A DNA stretch of 36,546 nucleotides from Lientehia sp934351765 (GTDB lineage: Bacteria > Bacillota > Clostridia > Lachnospirales > Lachnospiraceae). The DNA lies in assembly GCF_052118925.1 (NCBI RefSeq), contig NZ_JBQKGG010000020.1:1-36546 (forward strand), given 5' to 3'. The translations under genes and the position numbers were made by a program. Positions 24,822 to 32,534 of this stretch are shown in pieces; position 1 is the first letter of the stretch; each line of letters starts with the position of its first letter. The notes under the pieces were generated by a model, which was given only the letters and a program-made list of their open reading frames with translations, did not search any database and was not told where the DNA came from.

Positions 24822-25790
24822 CTATCCTGTCATGATCGTCGACCGCAGCCGCTGACGGATCTCTGCTTCATTCAGGCTCTCTCCGATGACGATCAGGACC
24901 TCCTGGCCGTTTTCAATGGAAGAAACCGTAATTCCGTTTCTGGTTCCGTTGCATTCCCTCCAGCTTCCGTCCGACTCCCGGAAAAATCCCTTGACCCGGA
25001 ATACTTTACCGCAGTCCGGGCTTTCCAGAATCTCCTTTACCGCCTCCAAAAGTGCAGCACCGGTCTTTTCGGGATTTAAAAAGCAGCACGTTTCAAAGCC
25101 GTTTTCTCCTCTGATCAGCCGTTTCTCATAGCTTTCCGTTCGATAACCGCAGGAAGAGATCCGATCCAGATCCTTTTCCGAAAGGGACGGGATTCCCTTT
25201 TTCAGTACATCATCGCCGAAGCGTCTCGGACACCGGATCTTTTCCAGTGTACGGTTCAGATGCTCCACAACCGCCTCTGCCTGCTCCTCCGGCACTTCAT
25301 CGCCGTGGCTCAGGATCACCATGCCCGCCGGGGCAGCCTCCGATGCCAGAAGATATTCCGCCTCCGGCGACTCCGGTCCGGGAGCTGCCGCATCCACAAG
25401 AGCAATTATGTTCCCGATCTCATACCACTGATCCAGCGGCTCATCCCGGAGAATATCAAAAAACTCATCGGGATCAAAGATCCCAGACGGTTCCACCAGC
25501 ACCCGGTCATAACCGCACATCCCCATGGCGATCAACTTTGTACGGAACCGCCTTCGATGCGTCTCTGCATCGCAGCCGCCGGCAATCATCTCCAGCTCAC
25601 AATGCGCTCCCTCCAGTTCCTGAAGAAGCATCATATCCACATTGACCGCTCCGAAATCATTTTCCAGAATTCCGATATTCAGCCCCTGCTTTATCAGATA
25701 AGAGGCATATTTTTTCATAAATGTTGTTTTCCCGGCTCCCAGGAAGCCGGTGATCAGGTCAATCTTTACCATTTTCTTTTTCTTTTTCAA
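24822..25790 (-). CDS. CobW-like G3E-family GTPase with degenerate motifs
   Basis: P-loop GTPase of the COG0523/CobW group, whose members deliver or handle metals. Walker A is GFLGAGKT (15-22), ENDFGAVNVD follows at 43-52, and EPSG is at 100-103. Two hallmarks are altered: the metal-binding CxCC motif reads GGCDAE (71-76) with one cysteine, and the guanine-recognition NKxD reads SHGD. A CobW C-terminal domain is likely at about 225-310. Start: the TTG at 25790 has GAGAGGG upstream; the first ATG is at 25772 without a clear ribosome binding site. It follows the URO-D-family gene by 67 bases that contain a strong hairpin, so the two are probably linked in function. Confidence 0.82.
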   Translation of the reverse strand: MKKKKKMVKIDLITGFLGAGKTTFMKKYASYLIKQGLNIGILENDFGAVNVDMMLLQELEGAHCELEMIAGGCDAETHRRRFRTKLIAMGMCGYDRVLVEPSGIFDPDEFFDILRDEPLDQWYEIGNIIALVDAAAPGPESPEAEYLLASEAAPAGMVILSHGDEVPEEQAEAVVEHLNRTLEKIRCPRRFGDDVLKKGIPSLSEKDLDRISSCGYRTESYEKRLIRGENGFETCCFLNPEKTGAALLEAVKEILESPDCGKVFRVKGFFRESDGSWRECNGTRNGITVSSIENGQEVLIVIGESLNEAEIRQRLRSTIMTG

Positions 25791-25823
25791 AACGCCCTCT
25801 CCCGAATATCGGAAAAGGGCGTT
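25791..25823 (-). terminator. 13-base-pair hairpin abutting the CobW-like start codon
   Basis: In minus-strand reading AACGCCCTTTTCC pairs with GGGAGAGGGCGTT around a 7-base loop, using two G-T pairs. Only TTTT follows, and its last two bases open the TTG start codon. The 3' arm contains the CobW-like gene's only good ribosome binding site. It may be a terminator for the URO-D-family gene, a translation-blocking hairpin, or both. Confidence 0.75.
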
Positions 25824-25857
25824 CTCTGATTTTTATTATTCAGTTTCAAAAGACGTT

Positions 25858-26886
25858 TTATTTCTGCATCATTCTCTTGGAAATTTCTTCAGCCTTCTCG
25901 TATACCCAGTGGATATGCTCATCGGGAGTATCCAGATGAATCGTGCAGTCTGCGCCGATGATGACACCGGTTGTACCAGCCTCATCAACGATCTTCTCAA
26001 CATAATCCTGGATTTCTTTCTTTGTTCCGGTGCAGATCAGGTCAGTGTTGTTGTTGCCGAAGCCGCCGATAACGCACTTGTTGTGGAACAGCTTCTTGCC
26101 TTCTGCAACAGGAACCTCTTCCGCATGAACAGCCCAGTTGATTACGCTGCAGTCATAATCTGTGTAAACAGACAGGTTGTTTAAGTTTCCTCTCCATCCG
26201 CAGATATGAAGCAGGTTGTCCTTTGCATAGGAATTTGCCTTTGCGATGATTCGCTTCTCACCAGGTGCTACATACTTGTTGTAAACAGCAGGAACGATTC
26301 CGCGGTTAAAGCAGGAAACGCTGAAGTAAATACCATCCATGATTCCGGCGCCTACAACCATATCGATCAGCTTCTCTGTGTAATCAGCGATCAGATCCAG
26401 TGCATACTGGGTAGCTTCAGGATCATCGTTCATCAGAGTAACGATGGGAGCTTCCAGCTTGCCTCTTGTGATCAGAGGATGTGTCTGGTTCATTCTGTGA
26501 TTGATCTGGAAGGTCGGGGAGAATACATTGTAGTACATCAGTACATCATTTCCGTAAATCTCTCTGGTTGCCTTTGCGAACTCTACGCACTTATCAAGAT
26601 ATGCATCCATCTCATCGGTTGCCTTGAAATTCTTGAAATCAGAAGCGCAGTTGATCTCTTCATAATTAAAGGGCATGAAGAACAGACCGTCTGTCATAAC
26701 CTTTACGAAATCAGGATCAAACTCCTCTTTGAATTTCTTTGCCCCCTCCAGGTTCTGTGCAATATACTCCGGATTATGGAAGCCGTCTACCAGCTCATCT
26801 TCCAGATAGTGATGCCAGAAGCCAACAAGCAGCTTGTCTGTAGGTTCATTGTGGAATGTTTTTAATACCAGTTCTTTTCTGTCCAT
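25858..26886 (-). CDS. Uroporphyrinogen decarboxylase-fold protein, possible Zn methyltransferase
   Basis: A 342-residue protein of the URO-D superfamily, which includes HemE and the zinc-dependent methyltransferases MtaA and CmuA that act with corrinoids and thiols. The putative zinc ligands H227 and C229 (LLHICG) and C313 (IGADCTI) are in the H-x-C...C arrangement of the MtaA-like group, which argues against a haem-pathway HemE. Length is normal. The ATG is preceded by AAGGAGAGG. It is the first gene of a two-gene unit with the CobW-like GTPase. Methyl donor and acceptor are unknown, and no corrinoid protein gene is nearby. Confidence 0.82.
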   Translation of the reverse strand: MDRKELVLKTFHNEPTDKLLVGFWHHYLEDELVDGFHNPEYIAQNLEGAKKFKEEFDPDFVKVMTDGLFFMPFNYEEINCASDFKNFKATDEMDAYLDKCVEFAKATREIYGNDVLMYYNVFSPTFQINHRMNQTHPLITRGKLEAPIVTLMNDDPEATQYALDLIADYTEKLIDMVVGAGIMDGIYFSVSCFNRGIVPAVYNKYVAPGEKRIIAKANSYAKDNLLHICGWRGNLNNLSVYTDYDCSVINWAVHAEEVPVAEGKKLFHNKCVIGGFGNNNTDLICTGTKKEIQDYVEKIVDEAGTTGVIIGADCTIHLDTPDEHIHWVYEKAEEISKRMMQK

Positions 26887-26921
26887 AAATACCTCTCCTT
26901 ATCATTTATTGACTTTCCATT

Positions 26922-26950
26922 AGTATACGCTATTTCCTATCCGAAATCAA
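26922..26950 (-). promoter_or_regulatory. Promoter of the URO-D-family gene
   Basis: TTGATT (26945-26950) and TATACT (26922-26927) on the minus strand are 17 bases apart, about 30-60 bases before the ATG at 26886. Confidence 0.75.
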
Positions 26951-26952
26951 GC

Positions 26953-26967
26953 ACTAATATGATTAGT
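26953..26967. promoter_or_regulatory. Palindrome ACTAAT-N3-ATTAGT just upstream of the -35
   Basis: A perfect 6-base inverted repeat with a 3-base centre ends two bases before the -35 element of the URO-D-family promoter. The position suits an activator or a regulator contacting RNA polymerase. No regulator gene is adjacent. Confidence 0.5.
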
Positions 26968-26997
26968 TCCCCGATAATTTTCTCATCAACAAATAAA

Positions 26998-27018
26998 AAC
27001 CCGGAGAAAATCCAGGTT
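26998..27018 (-). terminator. Short terminator after the glycerate kinase gene
   Basis: In minus-strand reading AACCTGG and CCGGGTT form a short stem with one mismatch, followed by TTTATT. It lies 54 bases past the glycerate kinase stop at 27072. Confidence 0.55.
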
Positions 27019-27071
27019 CTTATCCGTTTACTAATTTTTTTACTGAAAGTCCGCTCCTCCTTCTTTTTATC

Positions 27072-28307
27072 TTATGCACGCCGGATCAGAACTACCGCTG
27101 CATCGTTCACATTCGTTCCGGTTGCTCCTGTCCGGATCAGACCTCCTGTCTTTTCCAGTGCATGATAAGCATCATTATTTTTCAACATCTGATAAAGATC
27201 AAGCCCCTGATCTCTCAGACACCTTCCAGTCTCTCCATCTGCATATCCGCCAGCCGCATCTGTCGGTCCATCGGTCCCATCGCTTCCGAAGCTGAATACC
27301 GCAGTATCTCGAAGTCCGCTGATTCCCTCTGCCGCCGCCAGTGCCAGCTCCTGATTTCTTCCGCCCAGACCGTTTCCGGTCAAATGAACAACCGTTTCGC
27401 CACCGGCCAGAAAAGCCAGGCTTTTTTCACTTTCCTGATGGCTTTTTGCAATAGATGCCAGAAATGATCCGGCTTCTCTCGCCTCACAGCAAAGCTGATC
27501 TGTCAGAAACACCGGTTCATATCCAAGCTCCCGGCAGGCCTCTGCCGCCGCCGCGCAAAGATCCTTTACACTTCCGGTTATCATCGTTTCCGTATTTTTC
27601 AGTTGTTTCGGTGTCTCCGTCTTCAGGCATTGCCACGCCGCTTCACTCAGTCTGAGCTGATACTTTTCCGCAATCTCACATGCCTGCTGACAGGTAGAGG
27701 AATCCGCCGCTGCAGGACCGGAAGCAATCATATCCAGGGGATCTCCCAGGATATCACTCAGCACAATGCTGAATACCTGCGCCGGCTCACAGAGCTTCGC
27801 AAACTTTCCCCCCTTAATGGCAGAAAGTCTTTTTCGGATCGTATTCATTTCTACAATATCTGCGCCGCAGGCCAACAGCTGTTTTGTAATGTCCGCCAGT
27901 TCTTCCTCCGAAATCAAAGGCTTTTCAAACAATGCAGAACCGCCGCCGGACAACAGGAACAACACCGTATCCTCCTGTTTTAAGTCATCAACCAGACAGA
28001 TCGCCTCTTCGGTTGCCGCAAAGGAATTTTGATCCGGCACCGGATGACCAGCCTCAAAACAGCGAATATGCGGAATTTCTCCCTTCACATGATCATACTT
28101 TGTAATCACCACACCATCCGTTATCCGTTCTCCAAGGACATCGGAAGCCGCTTTTGCCATCTGCCAGGCCGCTTTTCCAACTGCTGTCACATAGATTTTT
28201 CCGCTTCCAAAGGTTTTTCCACGAAGTGCCCGAAAAACAGCTTCGTCCGGAAGAACCTTCTGAATTGACTTTTTTATGATCTGATCTGCATCATTTCGAA
28301 GTTTCAA
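27072..28307 (-). CDS. Glycerate 2-kinase (DUF4147/MOFRL type)
   Basis: Phosphorylates D-glycerate to 2-phosphoglycerate, feeding sugar-acid or glyoxylate breakdown into glycolysis. The 411-residue protein has the N-terminal DUF4147 domain (with VTAVGKAAWQMA, LFLLSGGGSAL and EMNTIRKRLSAIKGGK) and the C-terminal MOFRL domain (FSFGSDGTDGPTDAAGGYAD). The start is a TTG at 28307, with AAGGCGG seven bases upstream. The gene appears intact. It follows the damaged nitroreductase and cdaR-type genes, and CdaR-type regulators commonly control glycerate kinase genes. Confidence 0.9.
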   Translation of the reverse strand: MKLRNDADQIIKKSIQKVLPDEAVFRALRGKTFGSGKIYVTAVGKAAWQMAKAASDVLGERITDGVVITKYDHVKGEIPHIRCFEAGHPVPDQNSFAATEEAICLVDDLKQEDTVLFLLSGGGSALFEKPLISEEELADITKQLLACGADIVEMNTIRKRLSAIKGGKFAKLCEPAQVFSIVLSDILGDPLDMIASGPAAADSSTCQQACEIAEKYQLRLSEAAWQCLKTETPKQLKNTETMITGSVKDLCAAAAEACRELGYEPVFLTDQLCCEAREAGSFLASIAKSHQESEKSLAFLAGGETVVHLTGNGLGGRNQELALAAAEGISGLRDTAVFSFGSDGTDGPTDAAGGYADGETGRCLRDQGLDLYQMLKNNDAYHALEKTGGLIRTGATGTNVNDAAVVLIRRA

Positions 28308-28336
28308 CTATTTACCGCCTTTCTGTCTGCCATCGA

Positions 28337-28729
28337 CTACACAGGATCCTGCTCGAGCTTCGCGGACAGCATAAATTCCTCTCTGGAAATCCTGGGACGT
28401 TCCTCCGGCTCTTCCGCCGCATAACCGACTGCCAGACCGCCGACCAGAATCAGCACCGGTGCTTCCCGTACCGTTCCGGCTGTATATTTGGAGCTCTTTG
28501 CATATCTTGGGATCTCATGAGCACTGTCTGCAAACCATCCTTCCATAATATCTGCGACATGATCCTTTTCGCACCCCTTCAGCACCATAAACCGCCAGGG
28601 CTGGCGGTTTTTCGCTGACGGGCTGATCCTTGCCGCCTCGAACAATTCCTCCAGAAGCTGATCCTCCACATCCCGCGGCTGATACTTCCGGATACTCCGC
28701 CGTTTTTTCATTGCCTCCTGAAGTTCCAT
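28337..28729 (-). pseudogene. Nitroreductase family gene with apparent in-frame internal deletion
   Basis: Encodes only 130 residues, whereas nitroreductases of this type have about 170-200. The N-terminal FMN-binding part is normal: MKKRRSIRKYQPRDV, then ISPSAKNRQPWRFMVL. It jumps at about residue 96 (base 28441) from APVLILV straight to GGLAVGYAAEEPEERP, which is the usual C-terminal end. The middle region, normally carrying the dimer-interface helix and the GLGSLW-type FMN contact, is missing in frame. The ATG at 28729 has AAGGTG upstream. It is probably inactive, or at best an altered flavoprotein. It lies between cdaR-type and glycerate kinase genes. Confidence 0.7.
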
Positions 28730-28786
28730 CGATTTTCACCTTTTATTTCATAACTCTAATATCTTAACATCTTTCGCATCAAAAAA

Positions 28787-29485
28787 CTATCGTTTCTCCT
28801 TCATCAATCCCAGTTCATAGATTCTCAAAAGAAGATACAGATATGACATATCTGCCATATGCTGAGGAATATATCCCGTTTTTTCTGCAAGACGATTCAG
28901 CCGGTACTGCAGCGTATTTTTATGAATATTCAGATATTGTGCAACCCTGGAGATCGCGCCGTTGTATTCCGCATACACATGGAGCATTTCCATTGTCTGA
29001 GAAAGCTCCTCCTCGGAATATCCTCCGAAAACCTTCCAGAACATCTGTGCAGTTTCCACCTCCGGAATGCTTTTTAGAAACATTTCCAGAGGATACGCTT
29101 CTGCCGTACATACTTTTCCGTTTTTGCCGGACAAACGATTCATCATTCTGGCATCTGCAAGCGACTGTCCGATTTTCTCCGGTTCTGTAATGCAGGATCC
29201 GATCCCTGCTGAAAACGGGATCTTCATCTGCTCCCTCAGCGTTCTTACCAGTTCCTCCATACAGTTTTTTACCGTCTCTGTATACTGTTCCTGAAACAGA
29301 ACGATCAACTCACTTCCGGCACAGAAAGACCAGGTCTGCATTTCTCCCTGGTCTAAAATCTGTTGAAGCTGCGTCTGGACATTCTCCATCTGATTTCCGA
29401 GCTTATTATCATATTCTTTCGGGAATCCAATCACACTGACAATCCAGGGCCGAAAAATATGGATATCAAGTGCTGTACCCCGCTC
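28787..29485 (-). pseudogene. CdaR/PucR-type regulator, 5'-truncated
   Basis: C-terminal part of a sugar-diacid-type regulator. Homology-like sequence begins near 29482 (ALDIHIFRPWIVSVIGF), followed by the middle GGDEF-like region and the C-terminal PucR helix-turn-helix (YNGAISRVAQYLNIHKNTLQ, then YRLNRLAEKTGYIP). The N-terminal diacid-recognition domain of about 130 residues is absent. The open frame extends to a TTG at 29518, but those extra residues lie across the junction with the CoA-transferase remnant. Its natural target is probably the downstream glycerate kinase gene. Confidence 0.75.
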
Positions 29486-29486
29486 T

Positions 29487-29945
29487 TCAGTATGCCTCCA
29501 CGCAGGCACAGATCCCAACTATAAACGGTTTGCCGAGATCACTCAGGATCCAGACCTTATGCAGGAAAAATATCTTCTCATTGAAAACCGCATGGATGAC
29601 TACTTTACCGTTGACAAGCTGACGGCAGACTGGTTTGCTAAACAGACCGTTGAAGATGCCGACCGTCTGCTGACAGATGCCGGTGTTCCCTGCGGAATCG
29701 TATGTAATCTGGACCGAATCCTGCACGATCCCAATTCTGCGGAGCGCGAAATGGTTGTTTATACCGAAGTTCCCGGCCTTGGCAAGGTTCCTTTTGTAGG
29801 CAGTCCTCTGAAGCTGAAAAGCCGTCCCATTCAGAACCGCGAACGCGCACCTCTGATCGGTGAAAATAATGATGAGATCTTCAAGGGCCTGCTTCATAAA
29901 ACTGACGAAGAATTAGAGATTCTCCGCTCCAACGGAGTGATCTGA
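29487..29945 (+). pseudogene. Family III CoA-transferase (CaiB/BaiF), C-terminal remnant
   Basis: About 150 residues remain of a protein that is normally about 400. The frame is open from at least 29487 and reads GTDPNYKRFAEI, LTDAGVPCGIVCNLDRI, and GSPLKLKSRP, which are C-terminal segments of CaiB/BaiF enzymes. The N-terminal half, with the catalytic aspartate, is missing. There is no promoter or ribosome binding site in front; an internal ATG at 29559 has none that is convincing. It faces the cdaR-type remnant head to head, and the two coding frames overlap across the breakpoint. Confidence 0.75.
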
Positions 29946-29984
29946 TCCATTCAGCCCTTTATTTTCCTTTTCCTAAAATAGAAT

Positions 29985-30034
29985 GCAGCCGGAAATACGG
30001 AATTTCTTCCATCTGTTTCCGGCTGCGCTTTTTT
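29985..30034 (+). terminator. Rho-independent terminator after the CoA-transferase remnant
   Basis: GCAGCCGGAAA (29985-29995) and TTTCCGGCTGC (30016-30026) form a perfect 11-base stem followed by GCTTTTTTG. It is the intact original terminator of the truncated gene. Confidence 0.9.
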
Positions 30035-30059
30035 GTCGTTTTCTTTGTTCCCCTTCTTC

Positions 30060-30314
30060 CTACTTTCCGAAATGGAACAATCCTTTCTTCACATAGGGTT
30101 CACTTTCTGCAGACTGCAGCTCATAACCGATCCCCCTGATTTTTCCCTTTATAAGCGGAATATCCAGTTCCTCTTCACTGATCACAACAGTTTCTCCGCT
30201 TTTCGCGGAGGAGGTCACTTTTTTCACCTTAAAGTTCTTCCGGATCACCTCGTTCATATGTGCCTCGCACATTCCACACATCATCCCATCAATTTTCAAT
30301 ACTGTTTTTACCAT
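30060..30314 (-). CDS. Small HMA-domain metal-binding protein (copper chaperone-like)
   Basis: An 84-residue cytoplasmic protein with one heavy-metal-associated domain. The metal loop is GMMCGMCEAHM (10-20), with two cysteines in C-x2-C spacing, as in CopZ. A C-terminal extension (about 68-84) is not part of the usual domain. AGGGG precedes the ATG. Its promoter contains a CsoR-like palindrome, which supports copper as the metal. No copper ATPase or CsoR gene is in the window. Export or delivery partner is unknown. Confidence 0.85.
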   Translation of the reverse strand: MVKTVLKIDGMMCGMCEAHMNEVIRKNFKVKKVTSSAKSGETVVISEEELDIPLIKGKIRGIGYELQSAESEPYVKKGLFHFGK

Positions 30315-30400
30315 ATGCTTCCCCTGCCTTCTCTGATTTGTTTCCTGTTTTCACTTTCGAAGCTCATTTATTTATGGTTAGTTGCTTCTATCACCCCGGT

Positions 30401-30429
30401 ATTATATACCCTGTACAGGTATATGTCAA
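30401..30429 (-). promoter_or_regulatory. Perfect promoter with CsoR-like operator in the spacer
   Basis: TTGACA (30424-30429) and TATAAT (30401-30406) on the minus strand are 17 bases apart, a perfect consensus. The spacer is an almost complete palindrome, ATATACCTGTACAGGGTATAT (given here in outline: TATACC-TGTAC-AGGGTATA). TACCC/GGGTA half sites are typical of copper-sensing CsoR operators. Binding there would block RNA polymerase directly. Confidence 0.8.
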
Positions 30430-30478
30430 CCTGTTTATTTTAATGGAACACACACAGAAAAACTTCCTGATTTATGAA

Positions 30479-30515
30479 TTTACATTCTGTGCTTCAGATG
30501 TTATGTTATACATAA
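30479..30515 (+). promoter_or_regulatory. Candidate promoter and palindrome upstream of the MATE gene
   Basis: TTTACA (30479-30484) and TATGTT (30502-30507) are 17 bases apart. A palindrome TTATG-N5-CATAA (30501-30515) covers the -10, as a repressor operator would. About 98 bases of leader precede the gene, with an imperfect GTGCAGGA/TCCTGTGCAC hairpin. Confidence 0.4.
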
Positions 30516-30613
30516 TGACAGGTGTCGGATTGTGCAGGAAAAACCATCCTGTGCACTTCCTGTAGATCAAAGCAGTCTGTGCCATCAGAAGTTTTATATG
30601 GGGGAATTTTTAC

Positions 30614-31972
30614 ATGAAAGAAACAAGGACAAAACGCTCCGGAAAGAACGTTCCCATGACGGAAGGCTCTCTCTGGAAAAATCTTCTGCTGTTCAGCATC
30701 CCACTTGCATTCTCGCAGGTGCTGGAGGTCATGTTCAATTTGAGCGATGTGGCAATTGTCGGACGGTTTGCCAGCTACCAGGCGCTGGGAAGCGTCGGCT
30801 CCACCACGCTCCTTGTATCTCTCTTTACCGGTTTCCTTATCGGTATGGGCGCCGGCGTCAATGTCCGGACTGCCCATGCTCTGGGCGCTGATAATCCGGA
30901 AGACGCCAATAAGATCATTCATACCTCGCTGCTGCTCTGCCTGGCGCTGGGCATACTCATCAGCTTGATCTGCATTGTCTTTTCTCCGAATATGCTTGCT
31001 CTTCTGAACACCAAGGACGAGCTGATGGACGGTGCTGTTCTGTATCTGAAAATCTATGCTCTTGGCATGCCTGCCATGGCAGTCTACAACTTTGGACACG
31101 GCGTTCTCAGTGCCCGCGGTGACACTACAAGACCACTGATCTACCTGTCCACTTCCGGTATTCTTAACGTAATCCTGAATCTGTTCTTCGTGATCCGGTG
31201 TCATATGGCCGCCGACGGTGTTGCCACAGCCAGTGTTATCGCCCAATATGTTTCTGCCGGACTGATCCTTCTGAATCTGTTCCGCCGAAAGGATGAATGC
31301 CGCCTGCGCCTGAAGGAGCTGCGCTTTCATAAACAGGCCGCCAAAAGCGTCCTGCTTCTCGGCATTCCTGCCGGGATCCAGAATTCCATTTTTGCCATCG
31401 CAAACCTGTTTGTGCAGTCCGGAGTCAATACCTTCAACGCCATCATGGTCTCCGGAAATTCCGCTGCTGCCAACGCAGATACCCTGATCTTCAATATGCT
31501 GTCTGCCTATTATACCGGCTGCTCTACCTTTATGAGTCAGAACTGGGGTGCAGGAAAGAAGAATCGCGTCATTAAGACTTACTTTATCTCCCTGCTGTAT
31601 TCCTTCGGCACTGCAGCGATCCTCGGCATCCTCCTGATGCTTTTTGGACGTCAATTTCTTTCTGCTTTCACTACGGAGCCTGCCGTCATCAATGCCGGTA
31701 TGGAACGGATCCATATTATGTGGTTTTCCTATGCTCTCGCACCCTTTATGGACTGCGCCATTGCGGCCTCCCGCGGAATCGGAAAAAGCGTTGTCCCTGT
31801 GATCATCGTGATCCTGGGCTCCTGCGTCTTCCGCGTGATCTGGGTCTATACCATCTTCGCATGGTTCCATACGATCACAGCCCTCTATATGCTTTACAGC
31901 TTCTCCTGGATTATCACTGCCGTTGCAGAAACTCTGTACTTCCGGCACAGCTATCGAAAGCTGTTCTCCTGA
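30614..31972 (+). CDS. MATE-family efflux transporter
   Basis: Multidrug/toxin exporter of the MATE family driven by an ion gradient. The 452-residue length and about twelve hydrophobic segments are typical. N-terminal MTEGSLWKNLLLFSIPLAF followed by VLEVMFNLSDVAIVGRF is characteristic, as is GMGAGVNVRTAHALGA. GGGGG stands about nine bases before the ATG. The substrate cannot be inferred; the gene stands alone, divergent from the HMA gene. Confidence 0.93.
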   Translation: MKETRTKRSGKNVPMTEGSLWKNLLLFSIPLAFSQVLEVMFNLSDVAIVGRFASYQALGSVGSTTLLVSLFTGFLIGMGAGVNVRTAHALGADNPEDANKIIHTSLLLCLALGILISLICIVFSPNMLALLNTKDELMDGAVLYLKIYALGMPAMAVYNFGHGVLSARGDTTRPLIYLSTSGILNVILNLFFVIRCHMAADGVATASVIAQYVSAGLILLNLFRRKDECRLRLKELRFHKQAAKSVLLLGIPAGIQNSIFAIANLFVQSGVNTFNAIMVSGNSAAANADTLIFNMLSAYYTGCSTFMSQNWGAGKKNRVIKTYFISLLYSFGTAAILGILLMLFGRQFLSAFTTEPAVINAGMERIHIMWFSYALAPFMDCAIAASRGIGKSVVPVIIVILGSCVFRVIWVYTIFAWFHTITALYMLYSFSWIITAVAETLYFRHSYRKLFS

Positions 31973-31982
31973 ATTACAAAAC

Positions 31983-32007
31983 GGGGATTCCACATCGTGA
32001 AATCCCC
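31983..32007. terminator. Hairpin between MATE and signal-peptidase-like genes
   Basis: GGGGATT (31983-31989) and AATCCCC (32001-32007) enclose a further CAC/GTG pair. In minus-strand reading GTTTTG follows, so it more likely ends the signal-peptidase-like transcript; it may serve both converging genes. Confidence 0.6.
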
Positions 32008-32027
32008 AGTACACTTCAAACCGATTC

Positions 32028-32453
32028 TCATTCCTTTATTTTTGTCCCGGTCAAGGCCTCAAAGCTGACCTTCACAGCTTCATGGCTGATGTCACAGCAG
32101 AGCTCATAAACAGGTACCTCTGACAACAGCCGGTCCAGCACACCAAGGATCTGCTCCTCCCGTATCCCATATTCCTTTTTGAAACAGTTGTCTCCACAGA
32201 TCACATAGCTGTCCGGCAGTACCTTTACGATCCGGTGAAGAACATACGCTTCTCCCCGCCGATACAGCGGCACATCATATTTCTTCAGCCTACCTTCCAC
32301 AGGGCGGATCATGATGGTATCACGGCGATCTCTAAGCATGGGATACATGCTGACTCCTGCGGTCGTGCTGACATAAAGCCCCTTTTCCCGAAGCACATCT
32401 TCAATCCTTCTCTCAACTGCTCTTACCTTACTATACCAGGACCGGAATCGCAA
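32028..32453 (-). CDS. Small S24/S26-family signal-peptidase-like protein
   Basis: Up to 141 residues. Counting from 32453, the nucleophile-type serine S35 is in TAGVSMYPMLRDRRD, and YVLHRIVKV (H73) with VICGDNC resembles the Ser-His type signal peptidases (SipW/Sec11) rather than the Ser-Lys bacterial type. No membrane anchor is visible, unlike true signal peptidases. The start is uncertain: the open frame begins with a TTG at 32453 lacking a ribosome binding site and only about 8 bases from a likely transcription start (TATAAT at 32468-32473); a GTG at 32396 has AGAAGGA upstream. Substrate unknown. Confidence 0.72.
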   Translation of the reverse strand: MRFRSWYSKVRAVERRIEDVLREKGLYVSTTAGVSMYPMLRDRRDTIMIRPVEGRLKKYDVPLYRRGEAYVLHRIVKVLPDSYVICGDNCFKKEYGIREEQILGVLDRLLSEVPVYELCCDISHEAVKVSFEALTGTKIKE

Positions 32454-32504
32454 GAACCGATCCGCTGATTATAACGTCCAATTCTTATATCTTGCATTTT
32501 TGTC

Positions 32505-32534
32505 TTGACAGACCACCAAAAATGATGGTACGGT
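32505..32534 (+). promoter_or_regulatory. Candidate purC promoter
   Basis: A perfect TTGACA (32505-32510) is followed after 18 bases by a weak TACGGT (32529-32534). About 45 bases of leader separate it from the purC ATG. No PurR box or purine riboswitch was recognised. Confidence 0.45.

Noticed and set aside
26887..27071. Possible cobalamin riboswitch before the URO-D/CobW unit
   Set aside because: The gap is only 185 bases, is occupied by a promoter, a palindrome and a terminator, and lacks a B12-box-like sequence.
30506..32014. A 502-codon open frame antisense to the MATE gene
   Set aside because: It is the shadow of a G+C-rich coding region; the sense frame encodes a clear membrane transporter, and the antisense product is low in hydrophobic order and has no recognisable domain.
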